Below are positions 1-7,456 of a stretch of 49,365 nt of DNA, one piece after another. This DNA is from Chthonomonadales bacterium (lineage in GTDB: Bacteria > Armatimonadota > Chthonomonadetes > Chthonomonadales > CAJBBX01): positions 1 through 49,365 of the forward strand of contig JADLGO010000072.1 in NCBI GenBank assembly GCA_020849275.1, given 5' to 3'. A program made the position numbers and the translations under genes. Position 1 is the first letter of the stretch. Every line of letters begins with the position of its first letter. The notes beneath the pieces are model-generated. The model had not been told where the DNA came from. It ran no database searches and was given only the letters and a program-made list of their open reading frames with translations.

Positions 1-124
1 CGACAACATCACCATCACCGCGCAACTGCTCCAGCCGATCGCGATGGAGGAGGGCCTTCGCTTCGCCGTGCGCGAGGGCGGCCACACCGTCGGGGCCGGA
101 GTCGTCAGCAAAGTCGTGGAGTGA
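1..124 (+). CDS. tuf: Elongation factor Tu, C-terminal end (partial)
   Basis: This is the last 40 codons of EF-Tu, the GTPase that carries aminoacyl-tRNA to the ribosomal A site; the 5' part lies outside the window. The frame from base 2 to the TGA at 122-124 gives a domain 3 tail with the family's ending ([24 protein letters not shown]). The hallmark [13 protein letters not shown] is intact. Its place just before rpsJ is the usual end of a str operon, so rpsL, rpsG and a canonical fusA probably lie upstream, which cannot be seen here. Confidence 0.95.
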   Translation, partial: DNITITAQLLQPIAMEEGLRFAVREGGHTVGAGVVSKVVE

Positions 125-135
125 CGCCGCGGTTC

Positions 136-170
136 GGGGGCCGGGAGGCCCGGCCAACCTCCCGGCCCCC
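136..170 (+). terminator. Intrinsic terminator or attenuator between tuf and rpsJ
   Basis: A perfect 13-bp inverted repeat (136-148 with 158-170, 9-nt loop) is followed at once by TTT. It lies 12 bp after the tuf stop and about 110 bp before rpsJ. The structure fits a Rho-independent terminator or attenuator separating str and S10 transcription. The T-run is only three bases long, so partial read-through is likely. Confidence 0.6.
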
Positions 171-280
171 TTTGCCGCGGCTAGGGCGCCGGGGTGCCCG
201 GCGCGCGGAAGCCAGCCTGGAGGGCAGACGGCTCGCACGATCGCCAGCTAGCATCCGGCGTGGCCGACAAGGAGACCTAC

Positions 281-598
281 ATGGCAGTTGCCCGTCGGGA
301 GAAGGTGCGCATCCGCCTGAGAGCGTTTGACCACCGCATCCTTGACCAGTCCGTCGAGAAGATCGTGGACACCGCGCGTCGGACCGGGGCCCGCATCAGC
401 GGTCCGGTGCTGCTGCCCACGGAGAAGAACATCGTCTGCGTCAATCGTGGCACCACGATCGACAAGGAGTCGATGGAGCACTTCGAGATGCGGACCCACA
501 AGCGGCTGATCGACATTCTGGAGCCCGGCGCGAAGACGATCGACGCGCTGATGCGCCTGGATCTGCCCAGCGGCGTCGACATCGAGATCAAGCTCTAG
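281..598 (+). CDS. rpsJ: 30S ribosomal protein S10
   Basis: The protein has 105 residues, close to the usual 103, and is the first gene of the S10 operon. S10 sits in the 30S head and in many bacteria also acts with NusB in antitermination. The sequence runs from [17 protein letters not shown] through the tRNA-mimic loop region ([10 protein letters not shown]) to the conserved end SGVDIEIKL. An in-frame start at 194 would add 29 non-conserved residues. The ATG at 281 is chosen because GGAGA lies six bases upstream and the family begins there. Confidence 0.95.
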   Translation: MAVARREKVRIRLRAFDHRILDQSVEKIVDTARRTGARISGPVLLPTEKNIVCVNRGTTIDKESMEHFEMRTHKRLIDILEPGAKTIDALMRLDLPSGVDIEIKL

Positions 599-740
599 GC
601 CCGGGGCCGGCCCAGGCGCCCGGCCGCGGCGAAGCTGACCAGGAGAAGGGCGCCCGATCTGCTGCCGGTTCGGGGGCGCGCCAAGCGACGCTCTCGTGGC
701 AGTTGGCGTCCGCCCGAGCGGCGGCGAACGGAGAGACAAC

Positions 741-1382
741 TTGATAGACACAATTCTGGGCAAGAAGATCGGCATGACCCAGCTCTTCAACGACGACGGG
801 TCGGTGACGCCGGTCTCCGTGATAGAAGCAGGCCCCTGCATTGTCACGCAGCTCAAGAGTGTTGAGACGGACCAGTACACGGCCGTCCAGGTCGGTTTCG
901 GCGACGTCCGGCCCAAGCACGTCAACAAGCCGCTTCTGGGGCACTACAAGGGGGGGCTGGCCAATCCCCGCCATCCGGAGGCCAGACCGAGGCGCCATCT
1001 GCGCGAGGTACGGGTCGAGGACACCTCGGACCTTCAGGTGGGACAGGCCATCGGAGTCGGCAACGTCTTCGCGCCCGGCGACACGGTGAAGGTGACGGGC
1101 ACCTCCAAGGGCAAGGGCTTTGCCGGCGTGGTGAAGCGCTTCCACTTCCACGGCGCCGACATGACGCACGGGTCGATGGTTCACCGCAAGCCGCAGTCGA
1201 GCGGCGCCACGGACGCCGCCCGCACGTTCAAGGGCACCCGCAAGCCCGGCCAGATGGGCAACAAGCAGGTAACGGTGCGCGGACTCACCGTGTGGCGCAT
1301 CGACGGCGAGCGCAACTTGCTCCTGGTCAAGGGATCGGTGCCCGGCGCCAACGGCGGCCTGCTGACCATCAGCAAGATCTAG
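741..1382 (+). CDS. rplC: 50S ribosomal protein L3 (TTG start)
   Basis: The 213-residue protein (usual about 209) binds 23S rRNA near the peptidyl-transferase centre and is an early assembly protein. The opening [12 protein letters not shown], the central [13 protein letters not shown] and the loop with HRKPQSSGA and PGQMGN are all family signatures. The start is TTG at 741 with GGAGAGA five bases upstream. The in-frame GTG at 696 would add 15 non-conserved residues, so it is rejected. A 142-bp GC-rich spacer separates it from rpsJ. Confidence 0.93.
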   Translation: MIDTILGKKIGMTQLFNDDGSVTPVSVIEAGPCIVTQLKSVETDQYTAVQVGFGDVRPKHVNKPLLGHYKGGLANPRHPEARPRRHLREVRVEDTSDLQVGQAIGVGNVFAPGDTVKVTGTSKGKGFAGVVKRFHFHGADMTHGSMVHRKPQSSGATDAARTFKGTRKPGQMGNKQVTVRGLTVWRIDGERNLLLVKGSVPGANGGLLTISKI

Positions 1383-1394
1383 GAGACGACAGCG

Positions 1395-2096
1395 ATGCCA
1401 GAGATCCCGCTATATAACATGGAGGGCAGCCAGCTCGGCACCCTGTCGCTCCCGGAACCGGTCTTCGGCGTCGAGCCCAACCTCGCGCTCGTCCACCAGG
1501 CGGTGGTGACGGAGGAGGCCAACGCCCGGCAGGGAACGGCGGACACGCTCACTCGCGGCGAGGTGCGCGGCGGCGGCAAGAAGCCGTGGCGCCAGAAGGG
1601 CACCGGCCGAGCCCGGCAGGGCAGCACCCGCGCGCCCCACTGGCGGCACGGCGGTGTGGTGTTCGGGCCACACCCGCGCTCCTACGCGAAGGACTTTCCG
1701 GTGAAGATGCGCCGCGGCGCGCTGCGCTCCGCGCTCTCGGCCAAGGTGGCCGACGGCGAGGTGATCGGGCTGGACAGCCTCACGCTGCCCGGCATCGGCA
1801 CGCGCGCGTTCGTCGAGATCCTGGAACGCCTGCCGCTCAAGCGCGAGGTGAAGACGAAGCACTACGAGGCCGGCGAGGACGGGCCGGTGCGCGTGGAGGG
1901 CACGCGCCAGGCGCCTCACAGGGTGCTCGTGGTCATTCCGGAGCATGATCCGGTCGTTCTCCGATCATGCCGCAACATCCCCTACGTCACGCTGCGCTAC
2001 GCGCCCGCCTTCTCGGTGCGCGACGTCGTGGCGGCCGGGCGCATCGTCCTCGCGCAGGGGGCCGTCGCCAGGATCGAGGAGGTGCTGGCCAGATGA
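1395..2096 (+). CDS. rplD: 50S ribosomal protein L4
   Basis: L4 lines the peptide exit tunnel and often autoregulates the S10 operon. The 233-residue protein is about 30 longer than typical. The tunnel loop region ([35 protein letters not shown]) is fully conserved. The extra length is mainly a polar insertion around residues 152-174, between the LKRE helix and the strand RVLVVIP. The ATG at 1395 follows AGGAGA. The TGA overlaps the next start (ATGA), implying coupled translation with rplW. Confidence 0.93.
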   Translation: MPEIPLYNMEGSQLGTLSLPEPVFGVEPNLALVHQAVVTEEANARQGTADTLTRGEVRGGGKKPWRQKGTGRARQGSTRAPHWRHGGVVFGPHPRSYAKDFPVKMRRGALRSALSAKVADGEVIGLDSLTLPGIGTRAFVEILERLPLKREVKTKHYEAGEDGPVRVEGTRQAPHRVLVVIPEHDPVVLRSCRNIPYVTLRYAPAFSVRDVVAAGRIVLAQGAVARIEEVLAR

Positions 2097-2383
2097 AAGA
2101 CCCCTTTCAGATCATCGAGCGGCCGCTCCTGAGCGAGAAGAGCATGGACCAGACGGCCATGGGCAAGTACACGTTTCGGGTGGCCATGGACGCCAACAAG
2201 ATCGAGATCGCCCAGGCGGTGAGCGCCATCTTCAACGTGAACGTCAAGAAGGTCAACACGCTGCATGTGCGCGGCAAGAAGCGCCGCGTCGGCCGCTATC
2301 CAGAGGGCCGCACGGCCGACTGGAAGAAGGCTATCGTGACGCTGCAGGCTGGCCAGACCATCACGATGTTCGAGGGACTCTGA
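2093..2383 (+). CDS. rplW: 50S ribosomal protein L23
   Basis: This 96-residue protein lies at the tunnel exit and docks trigger factor and SRP. The pattern [12 protein letters not shown] at the start, then [22 protein letters not shown], is typical of L23. The ATG at 2093 overlaps the rplD stop as ATGA, preceded by GAGGAGG within rplD. A longer in-frame reading from 1967 has no conservation and is ignored. Only one base separates it from rplB. Confidence 0.94.
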   Translation: MKDPFQIIERPLLSEKSMDQTAMGKYTFRVAMDANKIEIAQAVSAIFNVNVKKVNTLHVRGKKRRVGRYPEGRTADWKKAIVTLQAGQTITMFEGL

Positions 2384-2384
2384 G

Positions 2385-3218
2385 ATGCCACTCCGACAGT
2401 ACAAACCCACGACGCCAGCCCGCCGGTTTCGCTCGGTGTCGACCTTCGCGGAGATCACGGCCACCGAGCCCGAGAAGTCGCTACTGGAGCCCCTGAAGGG
2501 CAAGGCCGGCCGCAACGCGGAGGGCAAGGTAACTGCGCGCTTCCGTGGCGGCGGCAACAAGCGCATGTACCGCCTCGTCGACTTCAAGCGTGACAAGGTC
2601 GGCGTGCCCGGCAAGATCGCGACCATCGAGTACGACCCGAACCGCTCCGCGCGCATCGCCCTGGTGCACTACCTGGACGGCGAGAAGCGCTACATTCTGG
2701 CGCCCGTGGGCATCAAGGTGGGCGACCGCGTGGTGAGCTCGGACACGGCCGACATCAAGCCTGGCAACTGCTTGCCGATGCGCGCGATCCCGGTGGGCAC
2801 CGTGATCCACAACCTGGAGCTCACTCCAGGGCGCGGCGGCCAGATGGTGCGCACGGCGGGCGCCGGCGCGCAGTTGATGGCCAAGGAGGGCAAGTACGCC
2901 CTCGTGCGCCTTCCGTCCAGCGAGCTGCGCCGGGTGCTGATCGAGTGCAAGGCCTCCATCGGCCAGGTCGGCAACGTGGACCACGAGAACGAATCGTGGG
3001 GCAAGGCGGGCAAGTCGCGCTGGCTCGGCAAGAAGCCTCACGTGCGCGGCGTGGCGATGACGCCCCGCGACCATCCACACGGCGGCGGCGAGGGCAAGTC
3101 GCCCGTCGGACGCAAGAAGGGCCCGGCCACCCCGTGGGGCAAGCCGGCGCTCGGCTACAAGACGCGGCGCAACAAGTCCACCGGCAAGTACATCGTCCGC
3201 AAGCGCGGCGCGAAGTAG
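2385..3218 (+). CDS. rplB: 50S ribosomal protein L2
   Basis: L2 is the primary 23S rRNA-binding protein needed for subunit association and peptidyl transfer. At 277 residues it has normal length. The N-terminal OB part carries [21 protein letters not shown]; the C-terminal part carries [17 protein letters not shown] with the functionally important histidine (HPHGGGEG), followed by the basic tail [16 protein letters not shown]. It lies between rplW (1-bp gap) and rpsS (10-bp gap). Confidence 0.96.
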   Translation: MPLRQYKPTTPARRFRSVSTFAEITATEPEKSLLEPLKGKAGRNAEGKVTARFRGGGNKRMYRLVDFKRDKVGVPGKIATIEYDPNRSARIALVHYLDGEKRYILAPVGIKVGDRVVSSDTADIKPGNCLPMRAIPVGTVIHNLELTPGRGGQMVRTAGAGAQLMAKEGKYALVRLPSSELRRVLIECKASIGQVGNVDHENESWGKAGKSRWLGKKPHVRGVAMTPRDHPHGGGEGKSPVGRKKGPATPWGKPALGYKTRRNKSTGKYIVRKRGAK

Positions 3219-3228
3219 GAGACCACAC

Positions 3229-3516
3229 ATGGGGCGTTCTCTGAAGAAAGGGCCGTATGCGGACCCGAAGCTCATGAAGAAGGTGGAGCAACTCAACGCG
3301 CGCGGCGAGAAGCGGGCCATCAAGACCTGGTCGCGCAGGTCCACCATCTTTCCGCTGTTCATCGGGCACACCTTTATGGTCCACGACGGCCGCAAGCACA
3401 TCCCGGTCTTCGTCACCGAGAACATGGTCGGCCACAAACTGGGCGAGTTCGCGCTGACCCGGCTGTTCCGCGGCCACGCCGGCCAGCAGGTGGAGCGCCG
3501 CACGCAGATCCGATAG
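3229..3516 (+). CDS. rpsS: 30S ribosomal protein S19
   Basis: The 95-residue protein of the 30S head contacts S13 and the A-site finger. The start [12 protein letters not shown] and core [38 protein letters not shown] are canonical. The ATG at 3229 follows TAGGAGA, which also contains the rplB stop. A 19-bp gap leads to rplV. Confidence 0.95.
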   Translation: MGRSLKKGPYADPKLMKKVEQLNARGEKRAIKTWSRRSTIFPLFIGHTFMVHDGRKHIPVFVTENMVGHKLGEFALTRLFRGHAGQQVERRTQIR

Positions 3517-3535
3517 GCGCGAGGAGAGACCGCAG

Positions 3536-4171
3536 ATGGGCAAGGACAAGACCCCCTCGAAGTTCGCGGCGAACCAGACCGGCGCGACGGCGAAGTTCGT
3601 GCGCGTGCCGCCTCGCAAGGCGCGCCTGGTCATGGATGCCGTGCGCGGCAAGTATGCCGGCGACGCCCTGGCCATCCTGAAGTTCGTCCCGAACTTCGCG
3701 GCGCGGGCGATCGAGGAAGTCATCAAGTCGGCGATGGCTAACGGCGAGAGCGGGCGCCCGCACTCCGAAGAGACCGGCCGGCCGCTGCCGCCGCTGGTGA
3801 CTGACAACCTGAAGCTGGTGGACGCCCGCGTGGACGACGGCCCGCGCATCAAGCGCCTTCAGCCGCGCGCGCAGGGCCGCGCCTATCGCATCCTCAAGCG
3901 CATGTGCCACATCTCGGTGGTGCTGGAGGAGGTGGCCCCGCCGCCGCGGCCCGCCCGTCGGCAAGCCGCCGCCCGCGGGGCCCGGCCCGCGGGAGTGCCC
4001 GCCGCCGTGCGGCCTGCCGCCGTGCGGCCCGCCGCCCCCGCGCCGAGCGCCCCGGCCGAGGCGCCCGCGCCGGAGGCAACGGCCCCGGCAGCCGAAGCGC
4101 CCGCGCCGGAGGCAACGGCCCCGGCAGCCGAAGCGCCCGCGCCGACCGCCGTGCCCGAGAAGGGCGAGTAG
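3536..4171 (+). CDS. rplV: 50S ribosomal protein L22 with long Ala/Pro-rich C-terminal tail
   Basis: L22 lines the exit tunnel. The family core usually has about 110 residues; this protein has 211. Residues about 20-132 form the L22 fold (FVRVPPRKARLVMDAVRGK near the start, AQGRAYRILKRMCHISVVLEE at the end), with a polar insertion (SGRPHSEETGRPLPP) before LVTDNLKL. The remaining roughly 78 residues are disordered, rich in Pro, Ala and Arg, and include a repeated AEAPAPEATAPA. The start follows GAGGAGAG. Such tails occur on L22 in several GC-rich phyla; their role is unknown. Confidence 0.92.
   Translation: MGKDKTPSKFAANQTGATAKFVRVPPRKARLVMDAVRGKYAGDALAILKFVPNFAARAIEEVIKSAMANGESGRPHSEETGRPLPPLVTDNLKLVDARVDDGPRIKRLQPRAQGRAYRILKRMCHISVVLEEVAPPPRPARRQAAARGARPAGVPAAVRPAAVRPAAPAPSAPAEAPAPEATAPAAEAPAPEATAPAAEAPAPTAVPEKGE
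4055..4144 (+). repeat. 36-bp tandem repeat within rplV
   Basis: Two near-identical 36-bp units (4055-4090 and 4091-4126) and a third half-unit (4127-4144) encode AEAPAPEATAPA in the L22 tail. Unit 1 differs from unit 2 at one base in the sixth position. Just upstream, 4005-4034 holds two copies of a 15-bp unit encoding AVRPA. The number of copies is likely to vary between strains. Confidence 0.9.
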
Positions 4172-4183
4172 AAGGAGCCACCA

Positions 4184-5002
4184 TTGGGACATAAGGTGCA
4201 TCCAGTCGGCTTCCGCCTCGGCGTGATTCGCGACTGGGAGAGCAAGTGGTACATGGACAAGGGGTACGCGGACGCCCTCTATGAGGACCACCGCGTGCGG
4301 CAGTGGGTGAAGAAGCGCCTGGGCAACGCCGCGATCTCGCGCATGGAGATCGAGCGCCCCGGCGGTACCCTTAAGGTGACCGTCCACACCGCCAAGCCCG
4401 GCATCATCATCGGCCGCGGCGGCAAGGGCGTGGAGGACCTCAAGAACGATCTGGAGCGCCTCACGCGCAAAAAGGTCCACGTCAACATTCAGGAGATCCG
4501 CCATCCGGACATCGACGCGCAGCTCGTCGCCGAGTCCGTCGGGCAGCAGATCGAGAAGCGCATTGCCTACAAACGTGCGATGCGCCAGTCCATCATGCGC
4601 GCGATGAGGCTCGGGGTGCGGGGCATTCGCGTGATGTGCTCTGGAAGGCTGGCAGGTGCCGAGATGGCCCGCCGGGAGCATCAGCGCGACGGCAAGATCC
4701 CGCTGCACACGTTGCGGGCCGACATCGACTACGGCTTCGCCGAGGCGGCAACGACCTACGGGAATGTCGGGATCAAGGTGTGGATCTACAAGGGCGATGT
4801 GCTGCCCGGCGGCACCCGCCCCACCGAGGCCGAGATCGTGCCGCGACGCGAGGCCATGCGCGCGGAGCGCGGGCGCGGCGGGCGCGGCGGCGAGCGCAGT
4901 GAGCGCGGCGGGCGCGGCGGCGAGCGCGGCGGGCGCGGTGGGCCTCGCGGCGGGCCTCGCGGCGGCCGGGGCGGCCGCGGCGGTGGAGGAGGTCAGAGCT
5001 GA
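4184..5002 (+). CDS. rpsC: 30S ribosomal protein S3 with RGG-rich C-terminal tail (TTG start)
   Basis: S3 forms part of the mRNA entry channel and its helicase activity. The 272-residue protein starts at TTG 4184 (GAAGGAGCC upstream) with the family opening [13 protein letters not shown]. The KH domain includes [16 protein letters not shown]; the C-terminal S3 domain covers [37 protein letters not shown] and ends near [10 protein letters not shown]. From about residue 225 onward it is a low-complexity tail with about ten RGG motifs, ending GGGGGQS. The stop overlaps rplP (TGATG). Tails on S3 are known in some phyla, but this RGG density is unusual. Confidence 0.94.
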   Translation: MGHKVHPVGFRLGVIRDWESKWYMDKGYADALYEDHRVRQWVKKRLGNAAISRMEIERPGGTLKVTVHTAKPGIIIGRGGKGVEDLKNDLERLTRKKVHVNIQEIRHPDIDAQLVAESVGQQIEKRIAYKRAMRQSIMRAMRLGVRGIRVMCSGRLAGAEMARREHQRDGKIPLHTLRADIDYGFAEAATTYGNVGIKVWIYKGDVLPGGTRPTEAEIVPRREAMRAERGRGGRGGERSERGGRGGERGGRGGPRGGPRGGRGGRGGGGGQS

Positions 5003-5442
5003 TGTTGATGCCCAAGCGGGTTAAGTTCCGCAAGCAGCACCGCGGCTCCCGAGCCGGCAAGGCCAACTCAGGCAACGTGCTCAACTTCGGCGAGTTCGGT
5101 CTTCAGGCCCTGGAGGCGTGCTGGATGACGTCCAACCAGATCGAGGCGGCCCGTATCGCCATGACCCGGCATGTGCGCCGCGGCGGCAAGATCTGGATCC
5201 GCGTCTTCCCGGACAAACCCTATACGAAGAAGCCTGCCGAGACCCGCATGGGCTCCGGCAAAGGCGCGCCGGAGGGATGGGTGGCCGTGGTCAAGCCCGG
5301 CCGCATGCTCTTCGAGATGGCGGGCGTCAGCGAGGAGTTGGCCCGCGAGGCGATGCGATTGGCCAGCCACAAGCTGCCGATCGACGTCAAGTTCGTGGTC
5401 CGGGAGCAGGAGCTCGCGCGGCAGGAGGATGGCGATGCCTGA
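5002..5442 (+). CDS. rplP: 50S ribosomal protein L16
   Basis: L16 organises the A-site tRNA region of the large subunit. The 146-residue protein opens with [16 protein letters not shown], carries [48 protein letters not shown], and ends with the helix that contacts 23S rRNA. Its ATG shares a base with the rpsC stop, and its own stop overlaps rpmC by 8 bp, so three genes are translationally coupled. The conserved arginine near RMGSGKG is the site hydroxylated by RoxA in some bacteria. Confidence 0.96.
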   Translation: MLMPKRVKFRKQHRGSRAGKANSGNVLNFGEFGLQALEACWMTSNQIEAARIAMTRHVRRGGKIWIRVFPDKPYTKKPAETRMGSGKGAPEGWVAVVKPGRMLFEMAGVSEELAREAMRLASHKLPIDVKFVVREQELARQEDGDA

Positions 5443-5665
5443 GGAGAAGCACCGGGCCACGCTCGATCGGCTCAGGAACCTGAGCGACCACGAGCTGGCC
5501 GACGAGCTGAGGCGTCAGCGCGAGCGGTTGTTCAACCTGCGGCGGGAGAACGTGACCCGGCAGTTGGAGAACACCTCGGCGATCCCGCACACCAAGCGGC
5601 AGATCGCCCGAATCCTTACCCTGATGGGCGAGCGGGCGCGCACCGCGCAAGGAGAGCAGGCATAG
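5435..5665 (+). CDS. rpmC: 50S ribosomal protein L29
   Basis: This 76-residue two-helix protein sits near the tunnel exit. [55 protein letters not shown] matches the family. Two in-frame ATGs exist at 5429 and 5435. The second is preferred because AGGAGG at 5423-5428 sits six bases before it, while it would touch the first. It overlaps rplP by 8 bp; one base separates it from rpsQ. Confidence 0.93.
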   Translation: MPEEKHRATLDRLRNLSDHELADELRRQRERLFNLRRENVTRQLENTSAIPHTKRQIARILTLMGERARTAQGEQA

Positions 5666-5666
5666 C

Positions 5667-5951
5667 ATGGCCGATACCCCGGATACCCAGGCGGAGGCCC
5701 CGCGCGGCCGGCGCAAGCTGCGCACGGGCAAGGTGGTGAGCGACCGCATGCAGCAGACGGTGGTGGTCTCCATCGAGAGCAGCATCCGGCACCCACTCTA
5801 CGGCAAGATCATCCGTCGCACCACCAAGTTCAAGGCGCACGACGAGAGCGACAAGTGCGGGATCGGTGACACCGTCGAGATCATGGAGACCCGCCCGCTC
5901 TCGCGCGAGAAGCGCTGGCGCGTCGTGCGCATCCTCGAGAAGGCCAAGTAG
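5667..5951 (+). CDS. rpsQ: 30S ribosomal protein S17
   Basis: S17 is an OB-fold 30S assembly protein. The 94 residues include a short acidic/Pro leader of about 15 residues, then [39 protein letters not shown] and the end [35 protein letters not shown] lies before the start, spanning the rpmC end. Confidence 0.95.
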   Translation: MADTPDTQAEAPRGRRKLRTGKVVSDRMQQTVVVSIESSIRHPLYGKIIRRTTKFKAHDESDKCGIGDTVEIMETRPLSREKRWRVVRILEKAK

Positions 5952-5958
5952 CCTCGGC

Positions 5959-5977
5959 GTGCGGCCCCAGGCCGCAC
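5959..5977 (+). other. Perfect hairpin in rpsQ-rplN spacer
   Basis: An 8-bp perfect stem (5959-5966 with 5970-5977, 3-nt loop) lies in the 75-bp rpsQ-rplN spacer, with no T-run after it. It may be an RNA processing or stability element; it is one of several similar hairpins in spacers of this superoperon. Confidence 0.5.
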
Positions 5978-6026
5978 CGGCCCCCCTCTCGGCGACCGCG
6001 CGCGCGCCCGCCGACCGGAGAGAACG

Positions 6027-6395
6027 ATGATTCGACCCTATTCCCGCCTGCGCGCGGCCGACAACAGCGGCGCGCGCGAGATCATGTGCATTCGCGTGAT
6101 GAAGGGCTCCAACGCCTCGGATGCGCGCGTGGGCGACGTGATCGTGGGCGTCGTCAAGTCCGCCACGCCCGGCCAGCAAGTCAAGAAGAGCGACGTCGTG
6201 CGTTGTGTGGTGGTGCGCACCCGGCAGCCCGTGCGGCGGGCGGACGGCTCGGTGCTGCGCTTCGACGACAACGCCTGCGTGGTGATCAACAACGCCCAGG
6301 AGCCGCGCGGCACACGCGTCTTCGGCCCGGTGGCCCGCGAGCTGCGCGATCGCAACTTCATGCGCATCATCTCGCTCGCGCCGGAGGTGCTCTGA
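6027..6395 (+). CDS. rplN: 50S ribosomal protein L14
   Basis: L14 forms an intersubunit bridge and binds RsfS. The protein has the standard 122 residues, with [24 protein letters not shown], the conserved [27 protein letters not shown] and [15 protein letters not shown], ending SLAPEVL. GGAGAGAACG precedes the ATG. Its TGA shares its last base with the rplX start. Confidence 0.96.
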   Translation: MIRPYSRLRAADNSGAREIMCIRVMKGSNASDARVGDVIVGVVKSATPGQQVKKSDVVRCVVVRTRQPVRRADGSVLRFDDNACVVINNAQEPRGTRVFGPVARELRDRNFMRIISLAPEVL

Positions 6396-6796
6396 TGGCC
6401 AAGAAGAAGAAGCCCGGCGAATACCCGGCCAAGCTGCGAATCAAGCGCGGCGACACGGTGACGGTGATCGCTGGCGAGGACAAGGGCCGCACCGGAAAGG
6501 TGCTGCACGCCTACCCGAAAGTGAACAAGCTGCTCGTGGAAGGCGTGAACATGATCATCAAGCACCAGAAGGCGCGCCAGAGCGGGCGTCCCGGCGCCAC
6601 CGGCGCCCAGCAGATCCAGGAGGGCGGGCGCATCGAAAAGCCCGCTCCGCTCTACGTGCCCAAGGTCATGCTGGTCTGCCCGCAGTGTCAGCGGCCCACC
6701 CGTGTGGGCTACGCCTACCGTGAGGGCGACGGCAAACTCTCGGGCCGCAAGTACCGCGTGTGCAAGCACCCGGACTGCGGCAAGCCCGTGGACTGA
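6395..6796 (+). CDS. rplX: 50S ribosomal protein L24, zinc-ribbon form
   Basis: L24 starts large-subunit assembly. The KOW motif lies at residues about 14-45 (LRIKRGDTVTVIAGEDKGRTGKVL). The C-terminal third keeps a four-cysteine site, C95-x2-C98 and C123-x4-C128, with PTRVGYAYREG between them. The protein has 133 residues, longer than forms without the zinc site. The start at 6395 overlaps rplN (TGATG). A longer in-frame reading from 6086 is rejected because it runs through rplN. Confidence 0.93.
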   Translation: MAKKKKPGEYPAKLRIKRGDTVTVIAGEDKGRTGKVLHAYPKVNKLLVEGVNMIIKHQKARQSGRPGATGAQQIQEGGRIEKPAPLYVPKVMLVCPQCQRPTRVGYAYREGDGKLSGRKYRVCKHPDCGKPVD

Positions 6797-6853
6797 CGCC
6801 GGGCGCGGGCCCTCGGGCCCCTCGGCCGTGACCCTGGATACCGGAGGCTACGC

Positions 6854-7405
6854 ATGGCTCGACTGAAGGAAATGTACAACGCGCAGATCGCCCCCGGCCT
6901 GCGCAAAGAGTTCGGATTCGGCAACGTGATGCAGGTGCCACGCCTGGAGAAGATCGTGCTCAACATGGGGGTGGGCCAGGCCGGCCAGACCGGCGGCGAC
7001 CCGAAGCTGCTGGACAACGCCATGCGCGACATGGGCATCGTCGCCGGCCAGAAGCCATGCGTCACGCGCGCGCGCAAGTCGATCTCCAACTTCAAGCTGC
7101 GCGCCGGCGCCCGCATCGGCTGCAAGGTGACTCTGCGCGGCGAGCGCATGTATGAGTTCCTGGACCGTCTGGTCTCCACCGCGCTCCCGCGCGTGCGTGA
7201 CTTCCAGGGGATCAGCCCCAACGCGTTCGACGGGCGCGGCAACTTCGCCATGGGCGTGCGGGAGCAGCTCATCTTCCCTGAGATCGACTACGACAAGGTG
7301 GATAAGGTGCGCGGCATGGACATCATCATCTGCACCACCGCCCGCACCGACGAGGAGGCTCGCGCGCTGCTGCGCGGGTTCGGCATGCCGTTTCGCCAGA
7401 GTTGA
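6854..7405 (+). CDS. rplE: 50S ribosomal protein L5
   Basis: L5 binds 5S rRNA and contacts the P-site tRNA. The 183-residue protein has [22 protein letters not shown], then [42 protein letters not shown] and [57 protein letters not shown] precedes the ATG. It is followed by the EF-G-like gene after 51 bp, where most bacteria have rpsN directly. Confidence 0.96.
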   Translation: MARLKEMYNAQIAPGLRKEFGFGNVMQVPRLEKIVLNMGVGQAGQTGGDPKLLDNAMRDMGIVAGQKPCVTRARKSISNFKLRAGARIGCKVTLRGERMYEFLDRLVSTALPRVRDFQGISPNAFDGRGNFAMGVREQLIFPEIDYDKVDKVRGMDIIICTTARTDEEARALLRGFGMPFRQS

Positions 7406-7456
7406 GGCGCCCTCGGGCGGCGGGCAGGTCCGATGACATCGAGGTGAAGGCTGGGA

